DNA of 50,937 bases from an uncultured Paracoccaceae bacterium (GTDB taxonomy: Bacteria > Pseudomonadota > Alphaproteobacteria > Rhodobacterales > Rhodobacteraceae). Under the pieces are notes generated by a model that was given only the letters and a program-made list of their open reading frames with translations, searched no databases and was not told the DNA's origin. Location: positions 1-50,937 of the forward strand of contig CAIYZT010000104.1 of the NCBI GenBank assembly GCA_903930735.1. The letters run 5' to 3'. This document shows, piece after piece, positions 29,526-37,377 of this stretch (the first letter of the stretch is position 1; the number at the start of each line of letters is the position of its first letter). The position numbers and the translations under genes were made by a program.

Positions 29526-29602
29526 TGGCGCGGTGGACGGGGCTCGAACCCGCGACCCCCGGCGTGACAGGCCGGTACTCTAACCAACTGAGCTACCACC
29601 GC
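29526..29602 (-). tRNA. tRNA-Asp (GTC)
   Basis: 77 bases including an encoded CCA. The acceptor GCGGTGG pairs perfectly with CCACCGC, the discriminator is G, the anticodon stem CCGGC/GCCGG encloses CTGTCAC (anticodon GTC), and the T arm is GCGGG TTCGAGC CCCGT. It is a queuosine-type substrate (GUN anticodon) for the tgt/queA products found in the same window. Confidence 0.97.
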
Positions 29603-29726
29603 GCGAAGCAATCCAAAGCGCTAGCCTTGGCGTGTGGGGGTCTTACGCAAGGGGCCAAGCGGCGTCAAGCGGCGATGTGCGGAAATTGCGGCGGGCCGTT
29701 GGATCTGGCGGGGAAGGCTGGTCTTT

Positions 29727-30659
29727 TTATGGCGCGGGCGTGAACTCTGCCGCGTCCCCCGGCGGCAGTTGAAACCGCCCGTGCATCCAATCCCCGGCGC
29801 GCCAAGCCTCCTTGGCGGCCTCAATCCGCTCTTGGCTGGAGGCGACAAAATTCCACCAGATATGGCGCGGCCCGTCCATCGTGGCCCCGCCCAAAACCAT
29901 GATCCGCGCCCCCTGCCCCAGCGCGCGCACCGAAATCCGGTCGCCGGGCCGGAAAATCAGCATGGAGCCTGCGCCATGCTCTTGCCCGCCCTGCACCACC
30001 GCGCCCGAAAGCACATAAACGCCCCGATCTTCATGGTCATCGGGCAAAGGCAGCGCGGCACCGGGGGCCAGCGTCGCATCGGCATAAAAAGCCTCTTGCG
30101 GCAGGGCCAGATCGACCCTTTCCCCCCAGGCCTGTCCCAGGATCAGCCGCACCTGCTTGCCCTCGCCCTCCAGCAGCGGCAGGGCCGCGCCAGAGCGGTT
30201 GTGAAAGCTGGCCGGATCGTCTTCTTGCGCCTTCGGCAGGGCCATCCAGGTCTGCAAGCCATAGATGCTGTGCGGAGCGCGGCGGGCCTCGCCGTCGGTG
30301 CGCTCGGAATGGGTGATGCCCAGACCGGCGGTCATCAGATTAACCTCGCCCGGCGCGATCCAGGCATCGGTGCCCAGCGAATCGCGGTGATGGATGCGGC
30401 CCTTGATCATATAGGTCACCGTTGACAGCCCGATATGGGGATGGGGGCGCACATCCATCCCCTGGCCAGTCAGAAATTCCGCTGGGCCGAACTGATCGAA
30501 AAAGATGAAGGGGCCGACCATTTGCCGCTGCGCCGAGGGCAGCGCGCGGCGCACCTCAAAGCCGCCCAGATCCCGCGCGCGGGCCACGATGACGGTTTCA
30601 ATGGCATCCACAGCATCCCCAATCGGGATCGAAGGATCAAGAAGAGGGGACCAGCTCAT
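29727..30659 (-). CDS. Pirin family protein
   Basis: Bicupin iron-binding protein of 310 residues. The N-terminal cupin has the pirin signature with DQFGPAEF, VRPHPHIGLSTVTYMIKG and MTAGLGITHSERT, supplying three histidines and a glutamate as metal ligands; the C-terminal cupin domain ends with RHIWWNFVASSQERIEAAK. Bacterial pirins are variously described as quercetinases or redox-sensing regulators; the role here is open. The start is the ATG at 30659 with an AGGAG ribosome site. The frame happens to stay open upstream through the tRNA-Val gene, which cannot be coding. Confidence 0.93.
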   Translation of the reverse strand: MSWSPLLDPSIPIGDAVDAIETVIVARARDLGGFEVRRALPSAQRQMVGPFIFFDQFGPAEFLTGQGMDVRPHPHIGLSTVTYMIKGRIHHRDSLGTDAWIAPGEVNLMTAGLGITHSERTDGEARRAPHSIYGLQTWMALPKAQEDDPASFHNRSGAALPLLEGEGKQVRLILGQAWGERVDLALPQEAFYADATLAPGAALPLPDDHEDRGVYVLSGAVVQGGQEHGAGSMLIFRPGDRISVRALGQGARIMVLGGATMDGPRHIWWNFVASSQERIEAAKEAWRAGDWMHGRFQLPPGDAAEFTPAP

Positions 30660-30713
30660 GACGCGCTCCTGCGGTTTACAGGGCCAAAGATGGGCTCTTT
30701 TGGCACAGATGCA

Positions 30714-30749
30714 ATCCGCGTTCCCGCACAGGACCTGTGCAGCGCGGAT
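30714..30749. repeat. Nested inverted repeat between tRNA-Val(TAC) and pirin
   Basis: An outer 7-bp stem ATCCGCG/CGCGGAT encloses an inner 6-bp stem GCACAG/CTGTGC with a 3-base loop. It lies downstream of the tRNA and upstream of the pirin start, on the minus strand after a T5 run. It could be part of tRNA 3'-end processing or a pirin leader structure. Confidence 0.6.
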
Positions 30750-30768
30750 GGGACGAAAAACGGGGGAA

Positions 30769-30844
30769 TGGTGGGTCGTGACGGGCTCGAACCGCCGACA
30801 TTCTCGGTGTAAACGAGACGCTCTACCAACTGAGCTAACAACCC
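30769..30844 (-). tRNA. tRNA-Val (TAC)
   Basis: 76 bases including encoded CCA. The acceptor GGGTTGT pairs with ACGACCC (one U-G), the anticodon loop TTTACAC sits in a TCTCG/CGAGA stem (anticodon TAC), and the T arm is GGCGG TTCGAGC CCGTC. The discriminator is A. Confidence 0.97.
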
Positions 30845-30886
30845 GAAGCGATCGCCCGTCCTTGAACCGGCAATGCGTATGGCCGT

Positions 30887-31166
30887 TTACCGAGCCGGAG
30901 CCGCGGTTGCAAGCAAACTTTTGTCCGCCCGCAGAACCGCTTCGCGGCCACCCATAGTGTGGTAGACCACGCCCTGTTCGGCATGAAGCTGCGCAATCTG
31001 ATCCATCCCCAACCCCAATAGCTGACCGCGCAGATGGCTCATGGTCACGCCGTGGGTCATCGATCTCGCGCAGCGCCGCCAAACCGCGCAAGCCCAACAA
31101 AAGAGCCAAGACCACAAGGGCGCAGATTGCCGCGAATTTCAGGATTGGAAATACAAAACGCCGCAT
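30887..31166 (-). pseudogene. Small single-span membrane protein, apparent frameshift
   Basis: From the ATG at 31166 one frame gives a strongly hydrophobic N-terminus (MRRFVFPILKFAAICALVV, then LALLLGLRGLAALREID), a natural membrane anchor. At about 31061 the protein-like signal moves to the next frame, which begins with an ATG at 31060 and reads MTHGVTMSHLRGQLLGLG and AQLHAEQGVVYHTMGGREAV to a TAA at 30887. Joined, they would make a protein of about 92 residues. Either a one-base deletion (or two-base insertion) has broken the gene, or two tiny coupled genes exist. I recognise no family. It lies between the two tRNA-Val genes. Confidence 0.45.
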
Positions 31167-31241
31167 GATTTTCAGCGACCATATTGCCGAGTTCTTGGAA
31201 GGCCGGGGCAGTTGGAACCCGCCCCGCCAGACCCCGGAAAC

Positions 31242-31266
31242 AAAAAAGCCCCGGAATATCCGAGGC
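31242..31266 (-). terminator. Intrinsic terminator after tRNA-Val(CAC)
   Basis: On the minus strand an 8-bp stem GCCTCGGA/TCCGGGGC (one T-G pair) with a TAT loop is followed by six Ts. It begins 16 bases past the tRNA 3' end. Confidence 0.85.
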
Positions 31267-31282
31267 CTTCTTGCGCAATGAA

Positions 31283-31357
31283 TGGTGGGCGATAAGGGAT
31301 TTGAACCCCTGACATCATCGATGTGAACGATGCGCTCTACCGCTGAGCTAATCGCCC
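31283..31357 (-). tRNA. tRNA-Val (CAC)
   Basis: 75 bases including encoded CCA. The acceptor GGGCGAT pairs perfectly with ATCGCCC, the anticodon loop TTCACAT sits in a CATCG/CGATG stem (anticodon CAC), and the T arm is AGGGG TTCAAAT CCCTT. It has its own strong terminator. Confidence 0.97.
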
Positions 31358-31375
31358 GGAGAAACGCTTTTAGCC

Positions 31376-31768
31376 CTACTCGGAACCCTCTGCAAGCGCC
31401 TCTTTTTCCTCTTTTTTCTTCTGTGTGCCGCCGCGGCGCAGCTTGAGCACAAAGGCAACTTCCCCATCCGCGCCCGGCGTTGACCGTGCGATCCGGCCTT
31501 TGCCAAAATCCGGCAGGATCAACCCATCGCGCCGATCCAGCGCCGCGCCCATGGCCATCAGGGTAGCGCCGACGATTTCGCGCGCATCCTTTGGCTTGGC
31601 GCCGGTCGCTGTAACGACCTGCTCGATCAGATCTTTCAGGCGCAGCATCCCTGCCCCGGCCTTTTCGGACCCCTCGGGCACCTCGACGACGTTTTCATCT
31701 ACCACAGCCTGCGGCTTTGCGGCGCCGGGTTTCGGCTGGGCGGCGGCCTTTGCGGGGGTTTTTGCCAT
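31376..31768 (-). CDS. HU/IHF-like DNA-binding protein
   Basis: A protein of 130 residues: a disordered Ala/Lys/Pro-rich N-terminus (MAKTPAKAAAQPKPGA), an HU-like helical pair (about 43-80: LRLKDLIEQVVTATGAKPKD followed by AREIVGATLMAMGAAL), a beta hairpin start (GLILPDFGKGRIARS, like the LPGFG motif of HU) and a Lys/Glu-rich tail. The long DNA-binding arm of canonical HU seems shortened. It is probably nucleoid-associated; distant HU similarity is the only basis. The start is the ATG at 31768 with an AGG ribosome site; earlier in-frame codons lack support. Confidence 0.72.
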   Translation of the reverse strand: MAKTPAKAAAQPKPGAAKPQAVVDENVVEVPEGSEKAGAGMLRLKDLIEQVVTATGAKPKDAREIVGATLMAMGAALDRRDGLILPDFGKGRIARSTPGADGEVAFVLKLRRGGTQKKKEEKEALAEGSE

Positions 31769-31890
31769 CTGAATATGCCTTTCATCTGATTGGGACCGCT
31801 GAGCGCGGTGAAGCCCTTCTATAGCATGAGATTGTTGACGAAACAGAAGCAAACCCGACCCTTAGCGCGCTTTTTTCCAAATAAGAATCA

Positions 31891-31920
31891 TTGAGAGTCA
31901 AGTTTGAGGGATTTTGAGAG
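31891..31920. repeat. Three direct TTGAGRG repeats upstream of the HU-like gene
   Basis: TTGAGAG (31891), TTGAGGG (31904) and TTGAGAG (31914) lie in an AT-rich stretch, spaced 13 and 10 bp apart, roughly one helical turn each. The stretch is between the lon terminator and the HU-like gene, so it could be an operator for the latter. Function unknown. Confidence 0.45.
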
Positions 31921-31945
31921 GACATACCCAGCCCCGCCGCCAAAG

Positions 31946-31977
31946 CAAAAGGCGCGCCATGTGGGGCGCGCCTTTTG
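31946..31977 (-). terminator. Intrinsic terminator after lon
   Basis: A perfect 13-bp stem, CAAAAGGCGCGCC/GGCGCGCCTTTTG, with a 6-base loop begins 20 bp past the lon stop; on the minus strand the stem ends in TTTTG followed by CTTT. The symmetric A and T runs mean it could also work on the other strand. Confidence 0.85.
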
Positions 31978-31997
31978 TGGTCGGGATAAGCGCCTGT

Positions 31998-34409
31998 TCA
32001 ATGCGCCATTTGCGCGGGCGGCTCGTCATTGCGGCGCAGACGCGCCAATGCCGCCGCTTCTTCGGCCGCCTCGTCCCATTCGATGGGCTCGGGCTGACGG
32101 ACCAGCGCGATCTTCAACACCTCGCTGACATGCGAAACCGGGATGATCGTCAGCCCCTGCTTCACATTCTCCGGAATCTCGATCAGATCCTTGGCGTTTT
32201 CCTGCGGGATCAGCACCGTCGTGATCCCGCCCCGCAGCGCCGCAAGCAGCTTTTCTTTCAGCCCGCCGATCGGAAGCGCATTGCCGCGCAACGTCACCTC
32301 GCCGGTCATCGCCACATCGCGGCGCACCGGAATCCCGGTGATCACCGAGACGATCGAGGTCACCATCGCAAGACCCGCCGACGGCCCGTCCTTGGGCGTC
32401 GCACCTTCGGGCAGATGCAGGTGGATATCAATCGCCTCGAATTTCGTCGGTTTGACCCCAAGTTCCGGGCTGATCGAACGCACATAACTTGCCGCAGCAT
32501 CGATGGATTCCTTCATCACATCGCCAAGCTTGCCCGTGGTCTTCATCCGCCCCTTGCCGGGCAGTTTAAGCGCCTCGATATGCAGCAATTCACCGCCGAC
32601 CGAGGTCCAGGCAAGACCGGTCACGACCCCCACCTGATCTTCGGTTTCCGCCAGACCAAAGCGGTGCCGGCGCACGCCCAGATATTCCTCGACCACCGCC
32701 TCATCGACATCGACCCGCGTGGTCATTTTCTTGAGGATCTGGGTCACGGCCTTGCGCGCCAGCTTGGCAATTTCCCGCTCCAAATTCCGCACCCCGGCTT
32801 CGCGGGTATAGTAGCGGATCACATGGGTCAGGGCGGCATCTGACAGAGAAAACTCGTTCTTTTTCAGACCGTTAGCTGCAACCTGCTTGTCCAGCAAATG
32901 CCCCTTGGCGATCTCGCGCTTTTCATCCTCGGTGTAGCCGGCCAGCGGAATGATCTCCATCCGGTCCATCAGTGGCCCCGGCATGTTATAGCTGTTGGCC
33001 GTGGTGATGAACATCACGTTGGACAGATCGTATTCGACCTCCAAATAGTGATCAACAAAGCTGAAGTTCTGTTCGGGATCCAGCACCTCAAGCAGCGCAC
33101 TCGCCGGATCGCCGCGGAAATCCTGGCCCATCTTGTCAATTTCATCCAACAAGATCAATGGGTTGGTCGTTTTCGCCTTTTTCAGCGCCTGAATGATCTT
33201 GCCCGGCATGGAGCCGATGTAGGTACGCCGGTGACCGCGAATCTCGGACTCGTCGCGCACCCCACCCAGCGAGATTCGGATAAATTCACGCCCCGTGGCT
33301 TTGGCGACCGAGCGGCCAAGCGAGGTCTTGCCAACGCCAGGAGGGCCGACAAGGCACAGGATCGGCCCCTTCAACTTGGCCGAACGCGCCTGCACCGCCA
33401 GATATTCGACGATCCGCTCTTTGACTTTGTCCAGACCATAATGATCGGCGTCCAGCATCCTTTGCGCCGCAACCAGGTCCTTTTTCATCCGGCTCTGCAC
33501 GCCCCATGGCACGCCCAAAAGCCAATCGAGATAGTTGCGCACCACGGTCGCCTCGGCGCTCATCGGGCTCATCGATTTGAGCTTTTTCAGCTCGGCATCG
33601 GCTTTTTCGCGCGCCTCTTTCGACAATTTGGTGGCCTTGATCCGCGCTTCCAGCTCGGCCAACTCATTGCCGCCATCCTCGCCGTCGCCCAGCTCCTTCT
33701 GGATCGCCTTCATCTGCTCGTTCAGATAATATTCGCGCTGAGTCTTCTCCATCTGGGTCTTTACCCGGCTCTTGATCTTTTTCTCGACCTGCAGCACCGA
33801 CAATTCGCCCTGCATATGGCCGTAAACCTTTTCCAGCCGCTCGGCGATATCCAAGGTCTCCAGCAGCGCCTGCTTCGGCGCCACGTCAATGCCCAAATGC
33901 CCGGCAACCAGATCGGCCAGCCGCGCCGGCTCCACCGTTTCAGCCACGGCCGAAAGCGCCTCTTCGGGGATGTTCTTTTTCACCTTGGAATAACGCTCGA
34001 ATTCATCACTGACCGCCCGGATCAGCGCCACGGAGGCGGATTCGTCGCCGGTCGTTTCCAGCAGCTCTTCGGCATAAGCCTCAAAGAACGAAGCGTTTTT
34101 CACGAAATCCGTGATCCGCACCCGCGTCTTGCCCTCGACCAGCACCTTGACCGTGCCATCGGGCAATTTCAGCAGCTGCAGCACATTGGCAAGCACGCCA
34201 ACACGGTGAATGCCGTCCGTGCCCGGATCGTCAACGCCGGGGTCCATCTGCGCGGACAGCAGAATCTGCTTGTCCTCGCCCATCACCTCCTCCAGCGCCC
34301 GCACCGATTTCTCGCGGCCCACGAAAAGGGGCACGATCATATGCGGAAACACCACGATATCCCGAAGCGGCAGGACCGGGTAGCTGGTAGGGCCTTTTTT
34401 CTGTGTCAT
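31998..34409 (-). CDS. lon: ATP-dependent protease Lon
   Basis: Hexameric AAA+ protease degrading misfolded and regulatory proteins. 803 residues, the normal LonA length: an N-terminal LAN domain starting YPVLPLRDIVVFPHM, coiled coil (about 190-290), AAA+ module with Walker A GPPGVGKTS (K361) and ILLDEIDKMG as Walker B, and the protease domain with the catalytic dyad S677 (PKDGPSAG) and K720 (GGLKEKLL). The start is the ATG at 34409 (MTQKKGP). An ATG at 34484 is in frame but sits at the expected transcription start of the heat-shock-like promoter, so it is rejected. Confidence 0.98.
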   Translation of the reverse strand: MTQKKGPTSYPVLPLRDIVVFPHMIVPLFVGREKSVRALEEVMGEDKQILLSAQMDPGVDDPGTDGIHRVGVLANVLQLLKLPDGTVKVLVEGKTRVRITDFVKNASFFEAYAEELLETTGDESASVALIRAVSDEFERYSKVKKNIPEEALSAVAETVEPARLADLVAGHLGIDVAPKQALLETLDIAERLEKVYGHMQGELSVLQVEKKIKSRVKTQMEKTQREYYLNEQMKAIQKELGDGEDGGNELAELEARIKATKLSKEAREKADAELKKLKSMSPMSAEATVVRNYLDWLLGVPWGVQSRMKKDLVAAQRMLDADHYGLDKVKERIVEYLAVQARSAKLKGPILCLVGPPGVGKTSLGRSVAKATGREFIRISLGGVRDESEIRGHRRTYIGSMPGKIIQALKKAKTTNPLILLDEIDKMGQDFRGDPASALLEVLDPEQNFSFVDHYLEVEYDLSNVMFITTANSYNMPGPLMDRMEIIPLAGYTEDEKREIAKGHLLDKQVAANGLKKNEFSLSDAALTHVIRYYTREAGVRNLEREIAKLARKAVTQILKKMTTRVDVDEAVVEEYLGVRRHRFGLAETEDQVGVVTGLAWTSVGGELLHIEALKLPGKGRMKTTGKLGDVMKESIDAAASYVRSISPELGVKPTKFEAIDIHLHLPEGATPKDGPSAGLAMVTSIVSVITGIPVRRDVAMTGEVTLRGNALPIGGLKEKLLAALRGGITTVLIPQENAKDLIEIPENVKQGLTIIPVSHVSEVLKIALVRQPEPIEWDEAAEEAAALARLRRNDEPPAQMAH

Positions 34410-34487
34410 CTCGCTTTTCCTATCTGGCGAAAAGTCCCGCGCCCCGATCGTCGGCAGCCTATGGGTCTTTCCCTCTATGGACACTCT

Positions 34488-34515
34488 ATCTGGGGCGCGT
34501 GAGGGGGGCTGTCAA
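34488..34515 (-). promoter_or_regulatory. Heat-shock (RpoH/sigma-32)-like promoter of lon
   Basis: On the minus strand TTGACA (34515-34510) is followed after 14 bp by CCCCAGAT (34495-34488), close to the sigma-32 pattern CTTGAA-N11-16-CCCCATNT. The TTGACA would also serve a sigma-70-type -35, but no good TATAAT lies 17 bp away. Predicted leader about 70 bases. Confidence 0.55.
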
Positions 34516-34827
34516 CCACCCTGCCCCATCACATTTGCCCCAAATCATGCGCCCCCGGCGCGGCAGGGGCAAGGCAGGAACGCACAAAATTGCCGGGAAT
34601 ATGGTGACAGAATGTTTCCCGATGCACCCCGGCGCATCACCAGACGCCTCCCTCCCCTCTTGTGGGGGAAGCTTTGGGTGCGCCCCCCCCACCCGAACAC
34701 GTCTCACCCCCTGCCGCGTCCTGCACCTCGGTGGCCATGCTCGCGCCGATCACCATCACTGACGAATACTTGTCGTCGTATTTCAAGATCGCGGATATGC
34801 CGGATATCGAACCTTCGGAGCCGCCCT
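34516..34827. other. Intergenic region between lon promoter and the DUF4236 gene
   Basis: 312 bases between divergent genes. It must hold the promoter of the DUF4236 gene, but I see no convincing -35/-10 pair. It contains a run of eight Cs near 34683 and a small CCCC/GGGG inverted repeat near 34654. No convincing gene or RNA is seen. Confidence 0.5.
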
Positions 34828-36030
34828 ATGACACTTCGTTTCAGACAGACTTTCACTCTTTTTCCTGGGGTCCGCATCAATGTAGGGAAACGAGGAATTA
34901 GCACCAGTATTGGCGTCCCCGGTGCAACCGTAAACATTGGTGCGCAAGGCATTCGCGCCACAGTCGGAGCACCGGGAACGGGCCTGCCTTTCAGCACCCT
35001 TGTTGTTCCATTTGGCGGTTCAGTCGGGCCATCAAATGGACCGGGCAATCCGGCGCCCGGATATTCCCCCAGACCAATTGCAACACCTGCATTCGGAAAC
35101 AGCCCGGCCTCTGCAAAGGTTTACATGCCTAAATCCGGCATGAATGAGATTTCTAGCGCTTCTGTCGAGGTGCTTACCAGTTCCTCTTTGGTCCCTTTGC
35201 GCGACATGATTGCCAAAGCCCGTGAACAACAGACGCAGGTCAAAAATGATCTGAAGGATGCGCGAGATGATCAGTCGAAACAAAGAATGGAACTCAACCG
35301 CCGCAAGGGCAGCCTCTTTCGTTGGTTTTATCGGAAGTGCATTGCGGAGTTGGAGGTTGCGCTTCCTGTCACTGAAGCCGAGATACTGCGGCTATCTGAG
35401 TGGGAGGGGACTACCAAGATTGCCGTCGCCTTCGAAGCCGGGGACGCCGCTCAGCGGGCTTGTGCGGTTATGATTCGCTCCTTTGAAGGGCTAAAACAGT
35501 GCCAAAAGCGTTGGGACATAACTTCGCACCGTTCGACCAATCAGTTTGCCGAACGGACCGTCGCACACCGTGCAATTGACAGACAACCAGTCAGTTTGGA
35601 ATTTAGTTCAAACGACCTAATCCAATTCTCAGGGCGTGCCATGCGATTCGAGAACGTCAATGGCGACGACATTATGATTTACCCCGGCGTTGCAGTGATC
35701 CCGCGTGCGGATGGCGCTTTTGCTTTGGTGGACCTGCGAGAGTTGGAAACCGAAGCTAACATAACAGCGTTTCACGAAATGGAGGGCGCAGCCAGCGACT
35801 CAAAGGTAATTGGCAGCACTTGGGCCAAGACGAACAAGGACGGATCACCCGACAGGCGGTTCAAGGAAAACTTCCAAATACCAATCTGCCAGTACGGGCG
35901 AATTGCTTTCCGCTCGCAGTCGGGCGTCACCGAGGAATATATGTTTTCAAATTCTGACGCTGCATACGCTTTTGCAGCAGCAATGGAGGCGTATCAGAAA
36001 GCGCTCGCCGAGACAGAACTTCCCTCTTAG
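34828..36030 (+). CDS. DUF4236 domain protein with unrecognised C-terminal region
   Basis: A protein of 400 residues. Residues 1-60 are a DUF4236 domain (MTLRFRQTFTLFPGVRINVG, then GISTSIGVPGATVNIG and GTGLPFS), a short domain found at the N-terminus of many accessory proteins. A Ser/Pro-rich linker runs to about 105, a charged helical segment (about 115-165, probable coiled coil) follows, and the remaining 230 residues form a mixed domain (LIQFSGRAMRFENVNGDD, DLRELETEA) that I do not recognise. Codon use is visibly AT-richer than in its neighbours, suggesting recent acquisition. The start is the ATG at 34828 with a GGAG site; the longer frame from 34477 covers the intergenic region. No partner gene is adjacent. 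Confidence 0.8.
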   Translation: MTLRFRQTFTLFPGVRINVGKRGISTSIGVPGATVNIGAQGIRATVGAPGTGLPFSTLVVPFGGSVGPSNGPGNPAPGYSPRPIATPAFGNSPASAKVYMPKSGMNEISSASVEVLTSSSLVPLRDMIAKAREQQTQVKNDLKDARDDQSKQRMELNRRKGSLFRWFYRKCIAELEVALPVTEAEILRLSEWEGTTKIAVAFEAGDAAQRACAVMIRSFEGLKQCQKRWDITSHRSTNQFAERTVAHRAIDRQPVSLEFSSNDLIQFSGRAMRFENVNGDDIMIYPGVAVIPRADGAFALVDLRELETEANITAFHEMEGAASDSKVIGSTWAKTNKDGSPDRRFKENFQIPICQYGRIAFRSQSGVTEEYMFSNSDAAYAFAAAMEAYQKALAETELPS

Positions 36031-36099
36031 TATTTGCGCTGACGAAAACGTCAAATGATGGAAGTACAATAGACCTGAACCGTTTCTGCGACCCGTAGG

Positions 36100-36117
36100 G
36101 TGCGTGATTTCACGCAC
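36100..36117 (+). terminator. Hairpin downstream of the DUF4236 gene
   Basis: A perfect 7-bp stem GTGCGTG/CACGCAC with a 4-base loop ATTT, 70 bp past the stop. No U-run follows, so its role as terminator is tentative. Confidence 0.4.
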
Positions 36118-36193
36118 GGCCTTCTGCACGGTCAAAGTCCCCCAATCCTTTCTATCCGGTTAACGCCAACCCCCAGCCCCTTGATCCCAAACC

Positions 36194-36218
36194 AAAACGA
36201 AAAAGTCCAGATCTGGAC
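36194..36218 (-). terminator. Likely intrinsic terminator after tgt
   Basis: A perfect 14-bp palindrome GTCCAGATCTGGAC at 36205-36218 can fold as a 5-bp stem with a GATC loop and is followed on the minus strand by TTTTTCGTTTT. It begins 10 bp past the tgt stop. The short stem makes the strength uncertain. Confidence 0.65.
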
Positions 36219-36228
36219 GCCTGCCCCC

Positions 36229-37359
36229 TCACAAAACCTCGATATCCCCACGCGCCTGCATATCCCGGAAAACCCCGGCAAAAGCCGACAGCCGCCCCGC
36301 CGCGATCGCCTCTCTGAGGGACTGCATCAGCTCCTGAAAATAATGCAGGTTATGCCAGGTCAGCAGCATGCTCGCGATGATCTCCTGCGATTTGAAAACA
36401 TGGTGTAGATAGGCCCGCGAATAGCCCGTGCAGCAGGGGCATGTGCAATCCTCGTCCAAGGGGCGCGGGTCGTCCTGATGCCGCGCATTCTTGATGTTGA
36501 CCTGCCCCCAGCGCGTCCAGGCCTGCCCCGTCCGCCCAGACCGCGTGGGCAGCACGCAGTCCATCATATCCACCCCCCGCTCCACCGCGCCGACGATATC
36601 ATCCGGCTTGCCGACCCCCATCAGATAGCGCGGGCGATCCTCGGGCAGCAGCCCCGGCGCATAGTCCAGCACGCCGAACATCGCCTCCTGGCCCTCGCCC
36701 ACCGCCAGACCGCCAATCGCATAGCCGTCAAAGCCGATGCCCCGTAGCGCCGCCGCGGATTCCGCGCGCAGCTCGCGATTGACCCCGCCCTGCATGATCC
36801 CGAACAGCGCATGCCCCGGCCGGTCGCCAAAGGCATCGCGTGAGCGCTGCGCCCAGCGCATCGACATCCGCATCGATTTGGCCAAAGCCTCGTCGTTCGC
36901 GGGCAGCGCCGGGCATTCGTCGAAACACATCACGATATCGCTGCCGAGCAGCTTTTGGATCTCCATGCTCCGCTCCGGGGAAAGCATGTGTTTGGAGCCG
37001 TCGATATGCGAGGAAAACGTCACCCCCTCCTCGGTCATCTTGCGCAAGGACGACAGGCTCATAACCTGAAACCCGCCCGAATCCGTCAGGATCGGGCGCT
37101 CCCAGTTCATGAACCCATGCAAGCCCCCCAGCCCGGCAATCCTTTCGGCCCCCGGACGCAGCATCAGATGATAGGTGTTGCCAAGCAAGACATCGGCCCC
37201 GGTCGCCCGCACCGATTCCGGCAGCATCGCCTTCACCGTGGCCGCAGTGCCCACCGGCATGAAGGCCGGGGTGCGGATCTCGCCCCGGGGAGTGGAAATG
37301 ACTCCGGTCCGGGCCCTGCCGTCAGTGGCATGCAGCGTGAAGGATATCCCCGTGGCCAA
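36229..37359 (-). CDS. tgt: Queuine/preQ1 tRNA-ribosyltransferase
   Basis: Exchanges guanine-34 of GUN tRNAs for preQ1 (bacterial type), the entry step of tRNA queuosine formation; QueA at about 7-8 kb performs the next step. 376 residues, the usual length. Motifs are [11 protein letters not shown], the active-site [25 protein letters not shown], a catalytic-Asp region [13 protein letters not shown] and the zinc site with [16 protein letters not shown]. No ATG is available at the family start, so the TTG at 37359 is used; it follows 18 bp behind the methyltransferase stop. Confidence 0.96.
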   Translation of the reverse strand: MATGISFTLHATDGRARTGVISTPRGEIRTPAFMPVGTAATVKAMLPESVRATGADVLLGNTYHLMLRPGAERIAGLGGLHGFMNWERPILTDSGGFQVMSLSSLRKMTEEGVTFSSHIDGSKHMLSPERSMEIQKLLGSDIVMCFDECPALPANDEALAKSMRMSMRWAQRSRDAFGDRPGHALFGIMQGGVNRELRAESAAALRGIGFDGYAIGGLAVGEGQEAMFGVLDYAPGLLPEDRPRYLMGVGKPDDIVGAVERGVDMMDCVLPTRSGRTGQAWTRWGQVNIKNARHQDDPRPLDEDCTCPCCTGYSRAYLHHVFKSQEIIASMLLTWHNLHYFQELMQSLREAIAAGRLSAFAGVFRDMQARGDIEVL

Positions 37360-37377
37360 GTGTGTTGCCGCCCCAGA

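Noticed and set aside
29727-31166. Single 479-residue reading frame joining the small membrane protein N-terminus to pirin
   Set aside because: It passes straight through the tRNA-Val(TAC) gene; pirin has its own ATG and ribosome site at 30659. The openness is a GC-rich coincidence.
31878-31896. Possible Fur/Irr box (AATAAGAATCATTGAGA)
   Set aside because: Only partial symmetry and no iron gene beside it; the direct TTGAGRG repeats explain the stretch better.
32898-34502. Plus-strand frame of 534 residues opposite lon
   Set aside because: Mirror of the lon coding strand; His/Arg/Leu-rich sequence with no domain pattern.
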